Shown: piece after piece, positions 7,557 through 14,882 of the stretch
Layout of the letters: each line of letters begins with the position of its first letter
How positions within the stretch are numbered: position 1 is the stretch's first letter
Assembly (NCBI GenBank): GCA_934131695.1
Contig: CAKOZV010000015.1
Location: forward strand, 1-27,172
DNA from: an uncultured Bacilli bacterium
Lineage (GTDB): Bacteria > Bacillota_I > Bacilli_A > RF39 > UBA660
Length of the DNA: 27,172 bases
Direction: 5' to 3'
The notes under the pieces: generated by a model
What the model saw: the letters and a program-made list of their open reading frames with translations, nothing else
What the model was told of the DNA's origin: nothing
Database searches by the model: none
Made by a program: the position numbers and the translations under genes

Positions 7557-8557
7557 TTTTCCTCCATGAAATCTTTAAACAATCCATAAATATATTGTTC
7601 AATATCAAACTCTTGTAAATCTTCTGCTCGCTCACCAAAACCGATAAACTTAACAGGAAGTCCTACTTCTTCTTTAATAGCTAGTACAATTCCTCCTTTA
7701 GCAGTTCCATCCATTTTAGTAAGGACAATACCAGTGATATTAGTTATTTCTTTAAAGGAAATTGCTTGTTTAATACCATTTTGACCAGTAGAAGCATCAA
7801 GAACTAATAGTGTTTCTGTTGGTGAATTTGGTATTAATTTATTAATAACTCTATTCATTTTTTCTAATTCTTTCATTAAATTAGCTTTATTTTGTAAACG
7901 TCCTGCTGTATCAATAAAGACATAATCATAGTTTTCCTTTAGAGCTAGTTCACATCCCTCATAAATAACACTAGATGGATCAGTTGCTCCTTCTCTACCA
8001 TAGAAGTATGCTCCTGTTCTTTCACTCCACTCTTTTAATTGTTGATAAGCTCCGGCTCTAAAAGTATCTCCTGCTACTAATAATACTTTCTTACCATCTT
8101 TTACAAATCTATTAGCAAGTTTAGCAATAGTAGTAGTCTTTCCTACACCATTAACACCAACAAATAAATAGACAGTAGGTCTTTCTTCTCTAGTTTCTAG
8201 CTTAGTAGTTAATACTTCTCCATCAACATAAATGATAAATAACTCATCTACTATCATTTCCTTTAATTCTTCTGGATCAGTAATCTTATCATGATTAACT
8301 CTTTCTTTAAGTCTATCTACAAACTTCATAACAGTATTAACACCAATATCAGCCATTATCAATATTTCTTCTAATTCATTAAAATACTCTTCATTAATCT
8401 TTGTATATCTATGTGTTAAATCAGAAAGAAGTGATGTTACTTGTTTTCTACTCTTACTTAATCCCTTATCATATACTTCTTTTTTTTCTTCTACTGCCTT
8501 TTCATTCTTTACTTCTTCTTTTTTTAATTTTTGTTTTATCTTGTCAAAAAATCCCAT
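7553..8557 (-). CDS. ftsY: Signal recognition particle receptor FtsY
   Basis: The product has 334 residues. A short charged N-terminal A region (about 1–35) precedes the N domain and the G domain. GTPase motifs are all present: GVNGVGKT (134–141), DTFRAGA (164–170), DTAGR (216–220) and TKMDGTAKGG (280–289). FtsY receives ribosome–SRP complexes at the membrane and hydrolyses GTP together with Ffh. The short acidic region is usual for Bacillota. The start ATG has GGAG eight bases upstream. It heads the ftsY–membrane protein–ylxM group and follows the XRE regulator after 54 bp. Confidence 0.98.
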   Translation of the reverse strand: MGFFDKIKQKLKKEEVKNEKAVEEKKEVYDKGLSKSRKQVTSLLSDLTHRYTKINEEYFNELEEILIMADIGVNTVMKFVDRLKERVNHDKITDPEELKEMIVDELFIIYVDGEVLTTKLETREERPTVYLFVGVNGVGKTTTIAKLANRFVKDGKKVLLVAGDTFRAGAYQQLKEWSERTGAYFYGREGATDPSSVIYEGCELALKENYDYVFIDTAGRLQNKANLMKELEKMNRVINKLIPNSPTETLLVLDASTGQNGIKQAISFKEITNITGIVLTKMDGTAKGGIVLAIKEEVGLPVKFIGFGERAEDLQEFDIEQYIYGLFKDFMEEK

Positions 8558-8586
8558 GTTATCAACTCCATACCATATTCTATCAT

Positions 8587-8619
8587 AAAAAAAAGAAGAT
8601 TACACCTCATTTTAGTAAT
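8587..8619 (-). terminator. Weak terminator after the XRE regulator
   Basis: On the minus strand ATTAC (8615–8619) and GTAAT (8599–8603) form a five-bp stem that overlaps the stop codon, followed by CTTC and eight T residues. The stem is short, so it may only partly separate the regulator from ftsY. Confidence 0.3.
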
Positions 8620-8911
8620 TTCCCATTAAAACAGTAGCAAAAACATTACTTCTTTCTAAATTATCTAAGGGTAGAAAGGTTTTTACTCTATTTTTTTCAT
8701 CTACTAATGTACAATAAGTAGTTCCTTCAAGTAAAAATCTATAGTCTATATCAAAATAATCTGCCAAAGTTTTGATATTAGTTAGGTTATTACTCTTATT
8801 ATGAGCTAAATCTAATAATGTCGTATAAGGAAAACAAGCATCTTTAGCAAGTTGATAATAACTCTTAATTTTTCTTCTCTTCATTAAATATTCTAATACT
8901 TCTATATTCAT
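8612..8911 (-). CDS. Small XRE-type DNA-binding protein
   Basis: The product has 99 residues. Residues about 3–62 look like a Cro/C1-type helix-turn-helix (IKSYYQLAKDACFPYTTLLD, then LTNIKTLADYFDIDYRFLLE). A C-terminal extension of about 35 residues (CTLVDEKNRVKTFLPLDN) resembles no domain I know. The start has AGAGGTGAT upstream. It lies 66 bp downstream of the ADP-ribosyltransferase-like gene on the same strand and has its own promoter. It could regulate that gene, act as an antitoxin, or be independent. Confidence 0.8.
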   Translation of the reverse strand: MNIEVLEYLMKRRKIKSYYQLAKDACFPYTTLLDLAHNKSNNLTNIKTLADYFDIDYRFLLEGTTYCTLVDEKNRVKTFLPLDNLERSNVFATVLMGNY

Positions 8912-8932
8912 GTTTCTATCACCTCTAAAAGT

Positions 8933-8962
8933 ATTATATAAGTATATCTTTTAATAAAACAA
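8933..8962 (-). promoter_or_regulatory. Promoter of the XRE gene
   Basis: TTGTTT (8957–8962) and a perfect TATAAT (8933–8938) are separated by 18 bp on the minus strand. The ribosome site AGAGGTGAT and the ATG follow within 25 bp. Confidence 0.6.
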
Positions 8963-8977
8963 TAGCTTTTTAAAAAT

Positions 8978-9655
8978 TTAAACTTTCTTCGTATTAGTTT
9001 TTTCTAATATTTCTGAATCAAGCACTCTTATTACTAATTTTTCATTATTATCTAGTTCTTTAGTAGTAGTTTTTACTATATCAAATGAGTAGTTTTCCCT
9101 ATTTAAGAGTATTTCTTCTTGGTCATGACTTTTTGATAGTATTAATCTATCACTTTTAGCATCTAGTAAAATAGCATATGGACAAATAGCTACTTTTGAA
9201 CCTTTCTTTAAGTTTATTTGATATAGATAGTGTTTACTGTTACCTGCTACTAGAAAGTCATCACAAGTATCAATATCTAAACTAGCAGATATTAATTCAC
9301 TTTTTGATAATAATTCTTCTTCACTATCATCACTTAGAGAAAAAGCTCGGTAAACAGTAGTATCTTCATCTAAAGTTAAATTAATATTTAATACCTTATT
9401 TTTAATATTTATAAGACTTTCTTTAAAACTATCAAGGGAGGAAAAGGACACATCTTTAAAAACAGTAAAGGACATAAACATATTAGCAGGATTACTTAAT
9501 AATCTTTTATATTTATTATATACATCTACTACTTCTTTTTCTTCTATATCTAATGAGTTAATCGCTCTACCTAATCTTGATTTATATATTAATAAAGCAT
9601 TTTTATCATCATCACTTAACTCTTCAAACTTACTTTTCAACTCTTCATATACCAT
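8978..9655 (-). CDS. Putative ADP-ribosyltransferase (QxE class)
   Basis: The product has 225 residues with no signal peptide or membrane segment. The N-terminal helical part (LSDDDKNALLIYKSRLGRAI, 13–32) resembles the start of C3/VIP2-type ADP-ribosyltransferase domains. The three hallmark sites then appear in order and with suitable spacing: Arg103 in VYRAF, Ser123/Ser125 in ISASLD, and Gln179-x-Glu181 in QEEILLNR. In this superfamily the last Glu is catalytic, and Gln two residues before it is found in enzymes that modify Asn, Gln or Arg outside the RxE/ExE groups. It is therefore predicted to transfer ADP-ribose from NAD+ to an intracellular target. The start has AGGAGCTGAT upstream. Family assignment is from motifs only. 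The neighbouring XRE gene could be a partner. Confidence 0.72.
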   Translation of the reverse strand: MVYEELKSKFEELSDDDKNALLIYKSRLGRAINSLDIEEKEVVDVYNKYKRLLSNPANMFMSFTVFKDVSFSSLDSFKESLINIKNKVLNINLTLDEDTTVYRAFSLSDDSEEELLSKSELISASLDIDTCDDFLVAGNSKHYLYQINLKKGSKVAICPYAILLDAKSDRLILSKSHDQEEILLNRENYSFDIVKTTTKELDNNEKLVIRVLDSEILEKTNTKKV

Positions 9656-9675
9656 ACTTATCAGCTCCTAAATCT

Positions 9676-9704
9676 ATTATAACTAAATTCATTTAATGGA
9701 ACAA
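9676..9704 (-). promoter_or_regulatory. Promoter of the ADP-ribosyltransferase-like gene
   Basis: A perfect TATAAT (9676–9681, minus strand) lies 17 bp from a weak −35 TTGTTC (9699–9704). It is divergent from the solute-binding protein gene, whose own TATAAT is at 9721–9726 on the plus strand, so the two promoters are back to back. Confidence 0.5.
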
Positions 9705-9720
9705 CAAAAACAAATATACA

Positions 9721-9726
9721 TATAAT
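9721..9726 (+). promoter_or_regulatory. −10 element of the split solute-binding protein gene
   Basis: A perfect TATAAT lies 15 bp before the ribosome site GAAAGGAGGA. No good −35 is visible at the expected distance (GGAACA at 17 bp). Confidence 0.4.
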
Positions 9727-9752
9727 ACTTTGAACTGAAAGGAGGATTTAGT

Positions 9753-9896
9753 TTGAAAAAAAATATTTTGTATATCGGTTCTATTCTAATTGTCTTTGTC
9801 CTAGCTTGTTCAGTATTATTTAATTTCAATAATAAGAAAGAGGAAAAGAAGGAATATACCGATGTTACTTTAGCAGAAGCTACCATAACATCATAG
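9753..9896 (+). pseudogene. 5' fragment of an NMT1/THI5-like ABC-transporter solute-binding protein gene
   Basis: The frame starts at TTG 9753 behind the near-perfect ribosome site AAAGGAGGA. It encodes a signal peptide (hydrophobic run ILYIGSILIVFVLACSVLF), a charged linker (KKEEKKE) and the first β-strand YTDVTLAEAT, then stops at a TAG (9894) contributed by the inserted element. The Cys in VLAC could be a lipobox, although Leu at −2 is unusual. The same strand motif continues at 14874 as VAEVTHSIFYAP, so joining the two at the shared core restores the typical start of a SsuA/ThiY-type periplasmic-binding protein. It lies directly upstream of the integrative element. Confidence 0.85.
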
Positions 9897-9899
9897 TCA
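9871..9899. other. attL of the integrative element
   Basis: The 9-bp core TAGCAGAAG (9871–9879) is repeated at 14874–14882. To its left lies host sequence coding for the solute-binding protein. To its right (9879–9899) lies the element arm GCTACCATAAC…, which mirrors the arm at the other end of the element. The split of a coding frame at exactly this point supports the assignment. Confidence 0.8.
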
Positions 9900-9923
9900 T
9901 TTATAAAAGTGTTGTGCTAATTA

Positions 9924-10595
9924 CTAATCAAGTTTCTTTACATTTCCATATACTTTAGTTTCTTTTGTTTTTCTATTATAAATAATTGCCCCATCTTCAT
10001 AAATTGCATAAACAGTCTTTTTAGTTTGCTGGGCAACTTTTTCTAATTTATTTAGATATATTTTATTATTACTTGAATGTACATCAAAATAGAATGGATC
10101 ATCTAATATGCCAAACCCATCATAAAATGCAAAATACTTGTAATAATTATTTTTGGCAGTTATGAAATATCTTTTTAATTGTAACTCAGCTCCAGCACTT
10201 TCCCCTATTATAATTCCATTATAATATTTAATATCATATAGTAAATCTGTATCATGTACTACCTTCTGAAAAAACATTTCTGGATTACCACCAGGTAGTA
10301 GTAATACATCACTTTCCTTTATTACCTTTTTCAATTTTTCTTTTGAATCACTATAACAATTACAAATGATTATAGAATCTTCATCTATTCCTAATTTTTT
10401 CAATTCATTAATATACCTATTATATCTTCTTTCTCCTTTTTTAAAAAACTCTGTCTCTAATTTTTCAGCATTTAATTCAACAGGAAAAGCCCATGGAAAA
10501 ATTGCCACTCTAGCATTTTCAGGTAGCATCTTTTTTATTTCCTCTTTTACTAAATCCATGCCCATTTCTATTCTACTAAATAATATACTATACAT
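9924..10595 (-). CDS. Peptidase E-like protein (family S51)
   Basis: The product has 223 residues. The S51/class I glutamine amidotransferase-like fold is shown by the oxyanion segment VLLLPGGNPEMFF (97–109), the nucleophile elbow GESAGA (Ser133) and the catalytic His173 in DVHSSNN. Peptidase E enzymes cleave dipeptides with N-terminal Asp in the cytoplasm; the S51 family also includes cyanophycinases. Length and motif spacing fit peptidase E. It is the last cargo gene on the minus strand, 46 bp after the synthetase-like gene, with AAAGGAAGAG before its ATG. Its native substrate in this setting is unknown; it may process or detoxify a peptide or an aminoacyl conjugate. Confidence 0.88.
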   Translation of the reverse strand: MYSILFSRIEMGMDLVKEEIKKMLPENARVAIFPWAFPVELNAEKLETEFFKKGERRYNRYINELKKLGIDEDSIIICNCYSDSKEKLKKVIKESDVLLLPGGNPEMFFQKVVHDTDLLYDIKYYNGIIIGESAGAELQLKRYFITAKNNYYKYFAFYDGFGILDDPFYFDVHSSNNKIYLNKLEKVAQQTKKTVYAIYEDGAIIYNRKTKETKVYGNVKKLD

Positions 10596-10641
10596 ACTTA
10601 ATATCTCTTCCTTTCTTTTTAACTATCAGTATCATATTATT

Positions 10642-11730
10642 CTATAATTTACCATCCTTAAACAACTTCTTCATAGTCTTTATATTATTTTGCATGTTCG
10701 TTTTGTTGTTTAAAATTTGATTAAGATATGAATCTAATAGTAATTTTTCACTATCTTGTTCTCTGCTTGAAATTATCATACTCTTATATAAATTAACTAA
10801 TTTTGTATCACTAAGTGTGGATAAGTATTGTGTAGTTGAATCAGCCCAATGACAGTTCTTATTTTTCCATTTCAAGTTATACAATATCAGTAATGATTTG
10901 TACTCTTTTAGTTTTCTTAATTCATATTGTCTTTTTGCTTCATTTAAATCTACATCTAAATATGGACTTGCAATAAATGATAAGTTAATTAAAGAAGTAT
11001 TTTTAGCAATGTTATTCATTAAATACATATTAAAAAGCTGATGGTTACTAGCTATATAAATCTGACTAGAATTATTATATAATTTGAAATAATTACTCCA
11101 TAAAAAATCTACATCTATATTATATTTTCTATTTTCTATTTGAATACTATAACCTGTGTTTCTAGCTTTTGAAACAAGTATTTCTTCATCTAAAAAATTG
11201 TTTTCAAGTTCATCTACATCCTTCTTTAAAAATAATGGAGCTATAGAAATACCATTTTTCTTTTTACCAGTGTTATAAGTTAGACATAATTCCTTTTTTT
11301 TAACGCATTCTTTTCCACAGTGTTTACAAAAAGTTTTTCCATCTTTCAACTCAAATAATTTCCCATGTTTAGTATTTGAGCTTATCATGTCTACTTTTCC
11401 ACATTCACATCTGATTATTTCTTTCTCACTCTCTATGATGTACTTATTTTTTACCATGTCCGCAACTATCTCCAATAATTTGTCAGCATGATCTTTATCA
11501 ATAAAAATATTATCATAGTTTATACCAGAATATTTAACATATTCCAAATAGTTACTTAAGCTTTCTGTTTTATCATCATAAGTATGTAAAATATTAAATC
11601 CTATATTTTTTTCAATTCCCAATACATCACCAACATAATCCATAATTGTTGGGGCAATCATCATTCCAATATTTGTACTCTTTTGTGGTTTGATTGGCAA
11701 TGTTGAAATTATCATTTCATCTTTTTTCAT
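10642..11730 (-). CDS. Degenerate class I aminoacyl-tRNA-synthetase-like zinc protein
   Basis: The product has 362 residues. The N-terminal layout resembles the catalytic domain of class I synthetases of the Met type: a β-strand IISTLPIK, then NIGM (20–23) where HIGH is expected, and the helix APTIMDYVGDVLG. A zinc-ribbon insert follows, with CxC (108/110), CxxC (135/138) and Cys142. Next come SKARNTGY (187–194) and a segment around DVDFLWSNYF that recall the second half of the fold. KMSKS and an anticodon-binding domain are not visible. Both His residues of HIGH are lost, so ordinary aminoacylation looks unlikely. The ATG overlaps the end of the nucleotidyltransferase gene by 14 bp with AAGGAG upstream, so the two are translationally linked. 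The family assignment is tentative. Confidence 0.55.
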   Translation of the reverse strand: MKKDEMIISTLPIKPQKSTNIGMMIAPTIMDYVGDVLGIEKNIGFNILHTYDDKTESLSNYLEYVKYSGINYDNIFIDKDHADKLLEIVADMVKNKYIIESEKEIIRCECGKVDMISSNTKHGKLFELKDGKTFCKHCGKECVKKKELCLTYNTGKKKNGISIAPLFLKKDVDELENNFLDEEILVSKARNTGYSIQIENRKYNIDVDFLWSNYFKLYNNSSQIYIASNHQLFNMYLMNNIAKNTSLINLSFIASPYLDVDLNEAKRQYELRKLKEYKSLLILYNLKWKNKNCHWADSTTQYLSTLSDTKLVNLYKSMIISSREQDSEKLLLDSYLNQILNNKTNMQNNIKTMKKLFKDGKL

Positions 11731-12874
11731 TTAGTTTTCTCCTTAGATTTTTCAATATTTTTTTATCAGTTTCATATAAATTAGATTTTGATATTTCTAA
11801 ATCCTTCATTATATCATTTTTATTTGTTAAACTTTTATAATATTCATTTACTATATTCAAATCAATCAATTTGTCCGAATGTGAACTTAAATCAAGTTCC
11901 ATTTTATTTAATATTAATTGCAAGTTTTGTATATTTCTTAGATGTTTATATATTTTATCAATTTCTCTTTTATCAATAATTTTACTTTTTTTAGCAAATT
12001 CGTCTAAATTGAATTTCTTTATATTATCATCATATCTAAAAACAATTGCTAACATCTCGTAAGTATTAAATAATACATCTGTTTTGTATATTTTTTTTAA
12101 ATCTTTGTTTTTGATATTTCTTTTTTTAATAATTAACTTTTCTATCTTCTCTATTCTATCTAGTAAATTATCAATAGACTCTATCAAATTAATAGTTGAT
12201 TTACATACTTTTCTATTTTGTTTATATTTTCTTTTTAAGTTACCCTTACTATATATAATTTCAAAGCAGCTTGTCCACTCATTCAAATTATTTATTGTAT
12301 CATTATTATTTAAGTAATTTATTATTTCATCAATGTTTCTAGTTGAATTATAATTTTCAAACATTAAAGTTTCATAATTAGGTCTATAGTTAAACATGAC
12401 TGTTTGTTCTTTAAATATAATTCTATCTTTAATTGTTTTATCATTAAACTTTAATGGTAAATATACAGCCATAGTATGAACTTTATCGCGTCCTCTAAAT
12501 TCCATTACATTACAAAGAATATTATCAATTATATCTTCTAACTCAATTATATATTGACTATCATTTTCATTTGTTAAAAAATTTAAATCTATGTCACTGA
12601 ATAAATTATTACTATGCCTTGCTAAACTTCCACTTAGCAAGATAATAACCTCATGGTCATAGTATTTTAAAACATTCTTTGATACTTCTCTAATTAACCT
12701 AATAATCAATTTTCTATATTTCCGACATAGTTTAGAAAAATTTTTATCGGTCATTTCTTTATTATAATTTTCATAGTACCCTTTCAATGCATCAAATTTT
12801 CTCTTATACTTATATTTACTTTTTTTTAACAAAACATTATATTCATCATAACTCATCGTAATCATCATTTCCAT
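11717..12874 (-). CDS. Nucleotidyltransferase with helical C-terminal domain
   Basis: The product has 385 residues. The polymerase-β-type nucleotidyltransferase signature is clear: GSLARHSNNLFSDIDLNF, with Gly82-Ser83 and metal-binding Asp94 and Asp96. A third acidic residue may lie further on. The N-terminal 70 residues are basic and helical, and residues about 200–385 are Lys-rich, helical and partly coiled-coil. The layout recalls GlnD/DUF294-type transferases more than the minimal antitoxin type. Such enzymes attach a nucleotide to protein, RNA or small molecules. It is placed between a 63-residue gene (two bp gap) and the synthetase-like gene (overlap). The pairing with a synthetase-like protein suggests a tRNA- or aminoacyl-related substrate, which is inference. 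Confidence 0.75.
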   Translation of the reverse strand: MEMMITMSYDEYNVLLKKSKYKYKRKFDALKGYYENYNKEMTDKNFSKLCRKYRKLIIRLIREVSKNVLKYYDHEVIILLSGSLARHSNNLFSDIDLNFLTNENDSQYIIELEDIIDNILCNVMEFRGRDKVHTMAVYLPLKFNDKTIKDRIIFKEQTVMFNYRPNYETLMFENYNSTRNIDEIINYLNNNDTINNLNEWTSCFEIIYSKGNLKRKYKQNRKVCKSTINLIESIDNLLDRIEKIEKLIIKKRNIKNKDLKKIYKTDVLFNTYEMLAIVFRYDDNIKKFNLDEFAKKSKIIDKREIDKIYKHLRNIQNLQLILNKMELDLSSHSDKLIDLNIVNEYYKSLTNKNDIMKDLEISKSNLYETDKKILKNLRRKLNEKR

Positions 12875-12876
12875 TT

Positions 12877-13068
12877 TTAAACTTTAATCTTATTATTAGA
12901 CATATTATCTAAAATTTCAAGTACTTTTTCTAAAACTATTTCTTTTGTCTTATCATCAACATTTAAATCTTCAATACTTTTTAATATAAGCTTAGCTTTA
13001 AAGATTGCTAAATTATTAAGTAATAGTTCTTCATTTTCGGTTTTAGGATAATTAATATATACTTGCAA
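12877..13068 (-). CDS. Small helical protein at the head of the cargo operon
   Basis: The product has 63 residues, mostly charged helix (LLLNNLAIFKAKLILKSIED, then KEIVLEKVLEILDNM). No standard ATG is available: the frame opens after a stop near 13144 and the best start is TTG 13068, with GGTGAT 5 bp upstream. It ends two bp before the nucleotidyltransferase gene. It could be an antitoxin-like or regulatory partner of the nucleotidyltransferase. I do not recognise it. The gap to the divergent recombinase gene (13069–13212) is very AT-rich, and I could not fix a promoter there. Confidence 0.5.
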   Translation of the reverse strand: MQVYINYPKTENEELLLNNLAIFKAKLILKSIEDLNVDDKTKEIVLEKVLEILDNMSNNKIKV

Positions 13069-13212
13069 ACCAATATCACCAACTTTTATAGTTAATTCTA
13101 TGCAAATTATTCTTGATTTAAAAGCAAATAATTTAATTACCTATAGTTAATATTTCTTTCATAATAATAATATAAAAATAAATTAATACACTATATAAGA
13201 AAGGATAATGTT

Positions 13213-14865
13213 ATGAATAATAATACTTCTAATTATCTTGTTTATGCTATTTATAGTAGAAAATCAAAGTTTACTGGTAAGGGTGAAAGTATAGAAAATC
13301 AAATAGAACTATGTAAAAACCAACTAATTAATAAGTATAATATTAAAGAGGAAAATATAAAGATTTATCAAGATGAAGGTTTTACAGGATATAATACCAA
13401 TAGGCCACAATTTCAAGAGATGATAAAAGATATAAGAAATAAAAAAATCAAATGTGTAATTGTTTATAGACTAGATAGAATAAGTCGTAATGTTACTGAT
13501 TTTTGTAATTTAAAAAACGAATTTATAAAATATAATACAGACTTTATATCAGTTACTGAAAACTTTGATACTTCTACACCAATGGGAAGAGCTATGCTTA
13601 TGATATCGTCTGTTTTTGCTCAATTAGAAAGAGACACAATTGCAGAGAGAATAAGAGATAATATGTATGAACTTGCTAAAACAGGAAGATGGTTAGGTGG
13701 TAATACCCCTCTTGGATATAAATCTGAGAAAATAGAAACTTTATCAGTAGATGGTAAAAGAAAGAACTTATATAAGCTTGATATAGTTTTTGAAGAAGCA
13801 GAAATAATAAAACTTATTTGGAATAAAATGTGTGAATTAAAAAGTTTAAGTAAGCTAGAGGCTTATCTTTTACAGAAAGGGATAAAAACAAGAAACGGTA
13901 ATAACTTCACTAGGTTTTCTTTAATTACAATTTTAAAAAATCCTGTTTATGTAGTAGCAGATAACAAAATTAAAGATTTCTTTGAAAAGATGAATGTAAC
14001 AATATACGAAACTGACATAGAAAAGTGTAATGGCATAAATGGATTACTAGCTTATAATAAACGTGAAGAACTAATGGGCAAAACTAAATCGTATAAGGAT
14101 ATTACTGAATGGATTATAGCAGTTGGTAAACATCAAGGAATAATACCGAGCAAGCAGTTTATTAAGGTATGGAATTTAATAGAGAATAATAAAGACAAAA
14201 GATGTAGAGTGCCAAGACAAAATACTTCGATTTTATCAGGTATAATAAGATGCAAACATTGTGGTAACTATATGCGACCTAGACTTAGAAATACAGTAAC
14301 AATTGATAATAAAAGGAATTTCTCTTATCTTTGTGTACTTAAAGAAAAAAGTCGTAAAAGACTGTGTAAATGTAAAAACATAAATGGTATTGAAACTGAT
14401 ATGATAGTTATTGAAAAAATTAGTGAATTAAAACTTCCTACTAATATGTTAATAAAAAAGATAAAGTTACTCATCAATAATAAAGAAAAGAAGTCAGATA
14501 AAAGAATAAATGAACTGCAAACTTTAAACACTATTCTATCAAGAAATAAAAGAAAAGTAGAAGCTTTAATAGACAAAATGGCTATTATTGATGGGGAACT
14601 TATCACTGATATAACAGTGCAAATAAAAAGTATTAAATCTAAAAATTTAGAAATAGAAAAAAGAATAATAGAATTATCTAAAGAAACAGAAAAAGAGATT
14701 GATAAAAATGAAGTAACTGTTCTTGCTCTAAATATAATTAATAAATATATGGGTTCATTTGACAGTCTAAATATAGTTGATAAAAGATTAATGATAAAAT
14801 CCCTTGTAAATACTATAGAATCTGATGGTGAAAATATCTATATAAATTATATGGGTTGTCCATGA
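13213..14865 (+). CDS. Large serine recombinase (integrase of the element)
   Basis: The product has 550 residues. The resolvase-type catalytic domain (about 8–155) has the active-site Ser15 in AIYSRKS, the VYRLDRISRN motif, and the GRAMLMISSVFAQLERD helix. A recombinase DNA-binding domain (about 165–320, starting GGNTPLGYK) follows. A zinc ribbon with CKHCG (Cys347/Cys350) and later Cys residues comes next, then a long coiled-coil (about 400–490) typical of large serine integrases. These enzymes catalyse directional recombination between attP and attB through a Ser–DNA bond. The start has AAAGGA seven bases upstream. Its stop codon lies inside the attP arm next to the right core. No directionality factor was recognised nearby. 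Confidence 0.96.
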   Translation: MNNNTSNYLVYAIYSRKSKFTGKGESIENQIELCKNQLINKYNIKEENIKIYQDEGFTGYNTNRPQFQEMIKDIRNKKIKCVIVYRLDRISRNVTDFCNLKNEFIKYNTDFISVTENFDTSTPMGRAMLMISSVFAQLERDTIAERIRDNMYELAKTGRWLGGNTPLGYKSEKIETLSVDGKRKNLYKLDIVFEEAEIIKLIWNKMCELKSLSKLEAYLLQKGIKTRNGNNFTRFSLITILKNPVYVVADNKIKDFFEKMNVTIYETDIEKCNGINGLLAYNKREELMGKTKSYKDITEWIIAVGKHQGIIPSKQFIKVWNLIENNKDKRCRVPRQNTSILSGIIRCKHCGNYMRPRLRNTVTIDNKRNFSYLCVLKEKSRKRLCKCKNINGIETDMIVIEKISELKLPTNMLIKKIKLLINNKEKKSDKRINELQTLNTILSRNKRKVEALIDKMAIIDGELITDITVQIKSIKSKNLEIEKRIIELSKETEKEIDKNEVTVLALNIINKYMGSFDSLNIVDKRLMIKSLVNTIESDGENIYINYMGCP

Positions 14866-14882
14866 GGTGATAGTAGCAGAAG
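14857..14882. other. attR of the integrative element
   Basis: The element arm (14857–14877, ending GTGATAGTAGC) leads into the core TAGCAGAAG (14874–14882), after which the solute-binding protein frame resumes. Placed next to the left-end arm GCTACCATAAC, the sequence forms GTGATAGTAGC–AGAA–GCTACCATAAC, where 9 of 11 positions per half mirror each other. The symmetry centre is the dinucleotide GA inside CAGAAG, the likely crossover point. Confidence 0.8.

Larger units (their letters stand above)
9871..14882. mobile_element. ~5.0-kb serine-recombinase integrative element in a solute-binding protein gene
   Basis: The distance between the two core copies is 5003 bp. The element holds one large serine recombinase gene, whose stop codon lies nine bp before the right core, and four minus-strand cargo genes. 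It has no recognisable conjugation, replication or phage structural genes. Removing it fuses DVTLAE to VTHSIFYAP in frame. The two ends, brought together, form an imperfect inverted repeat: starting two bases from the centre, 16 of 21 bases match between the left arm and the reverse complement of the right arm. This is the form expected of a serine-integrase attP. It is a small site-specific element, possibly mobilised by others. Confidence 0.85.

Noticed and set aside
10366..10647. Plus-strand open frame opposite the peptidase E-like gene
   Set aside because: It is antisense to a gene with intact catalytic motifs and has no ribosome site. Its hydrophobic composition is what AT-rich antisense frames usually give. 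The same holds for frames at 11788–12317, 14325–14606, 15097–15378 and 8401–8637.
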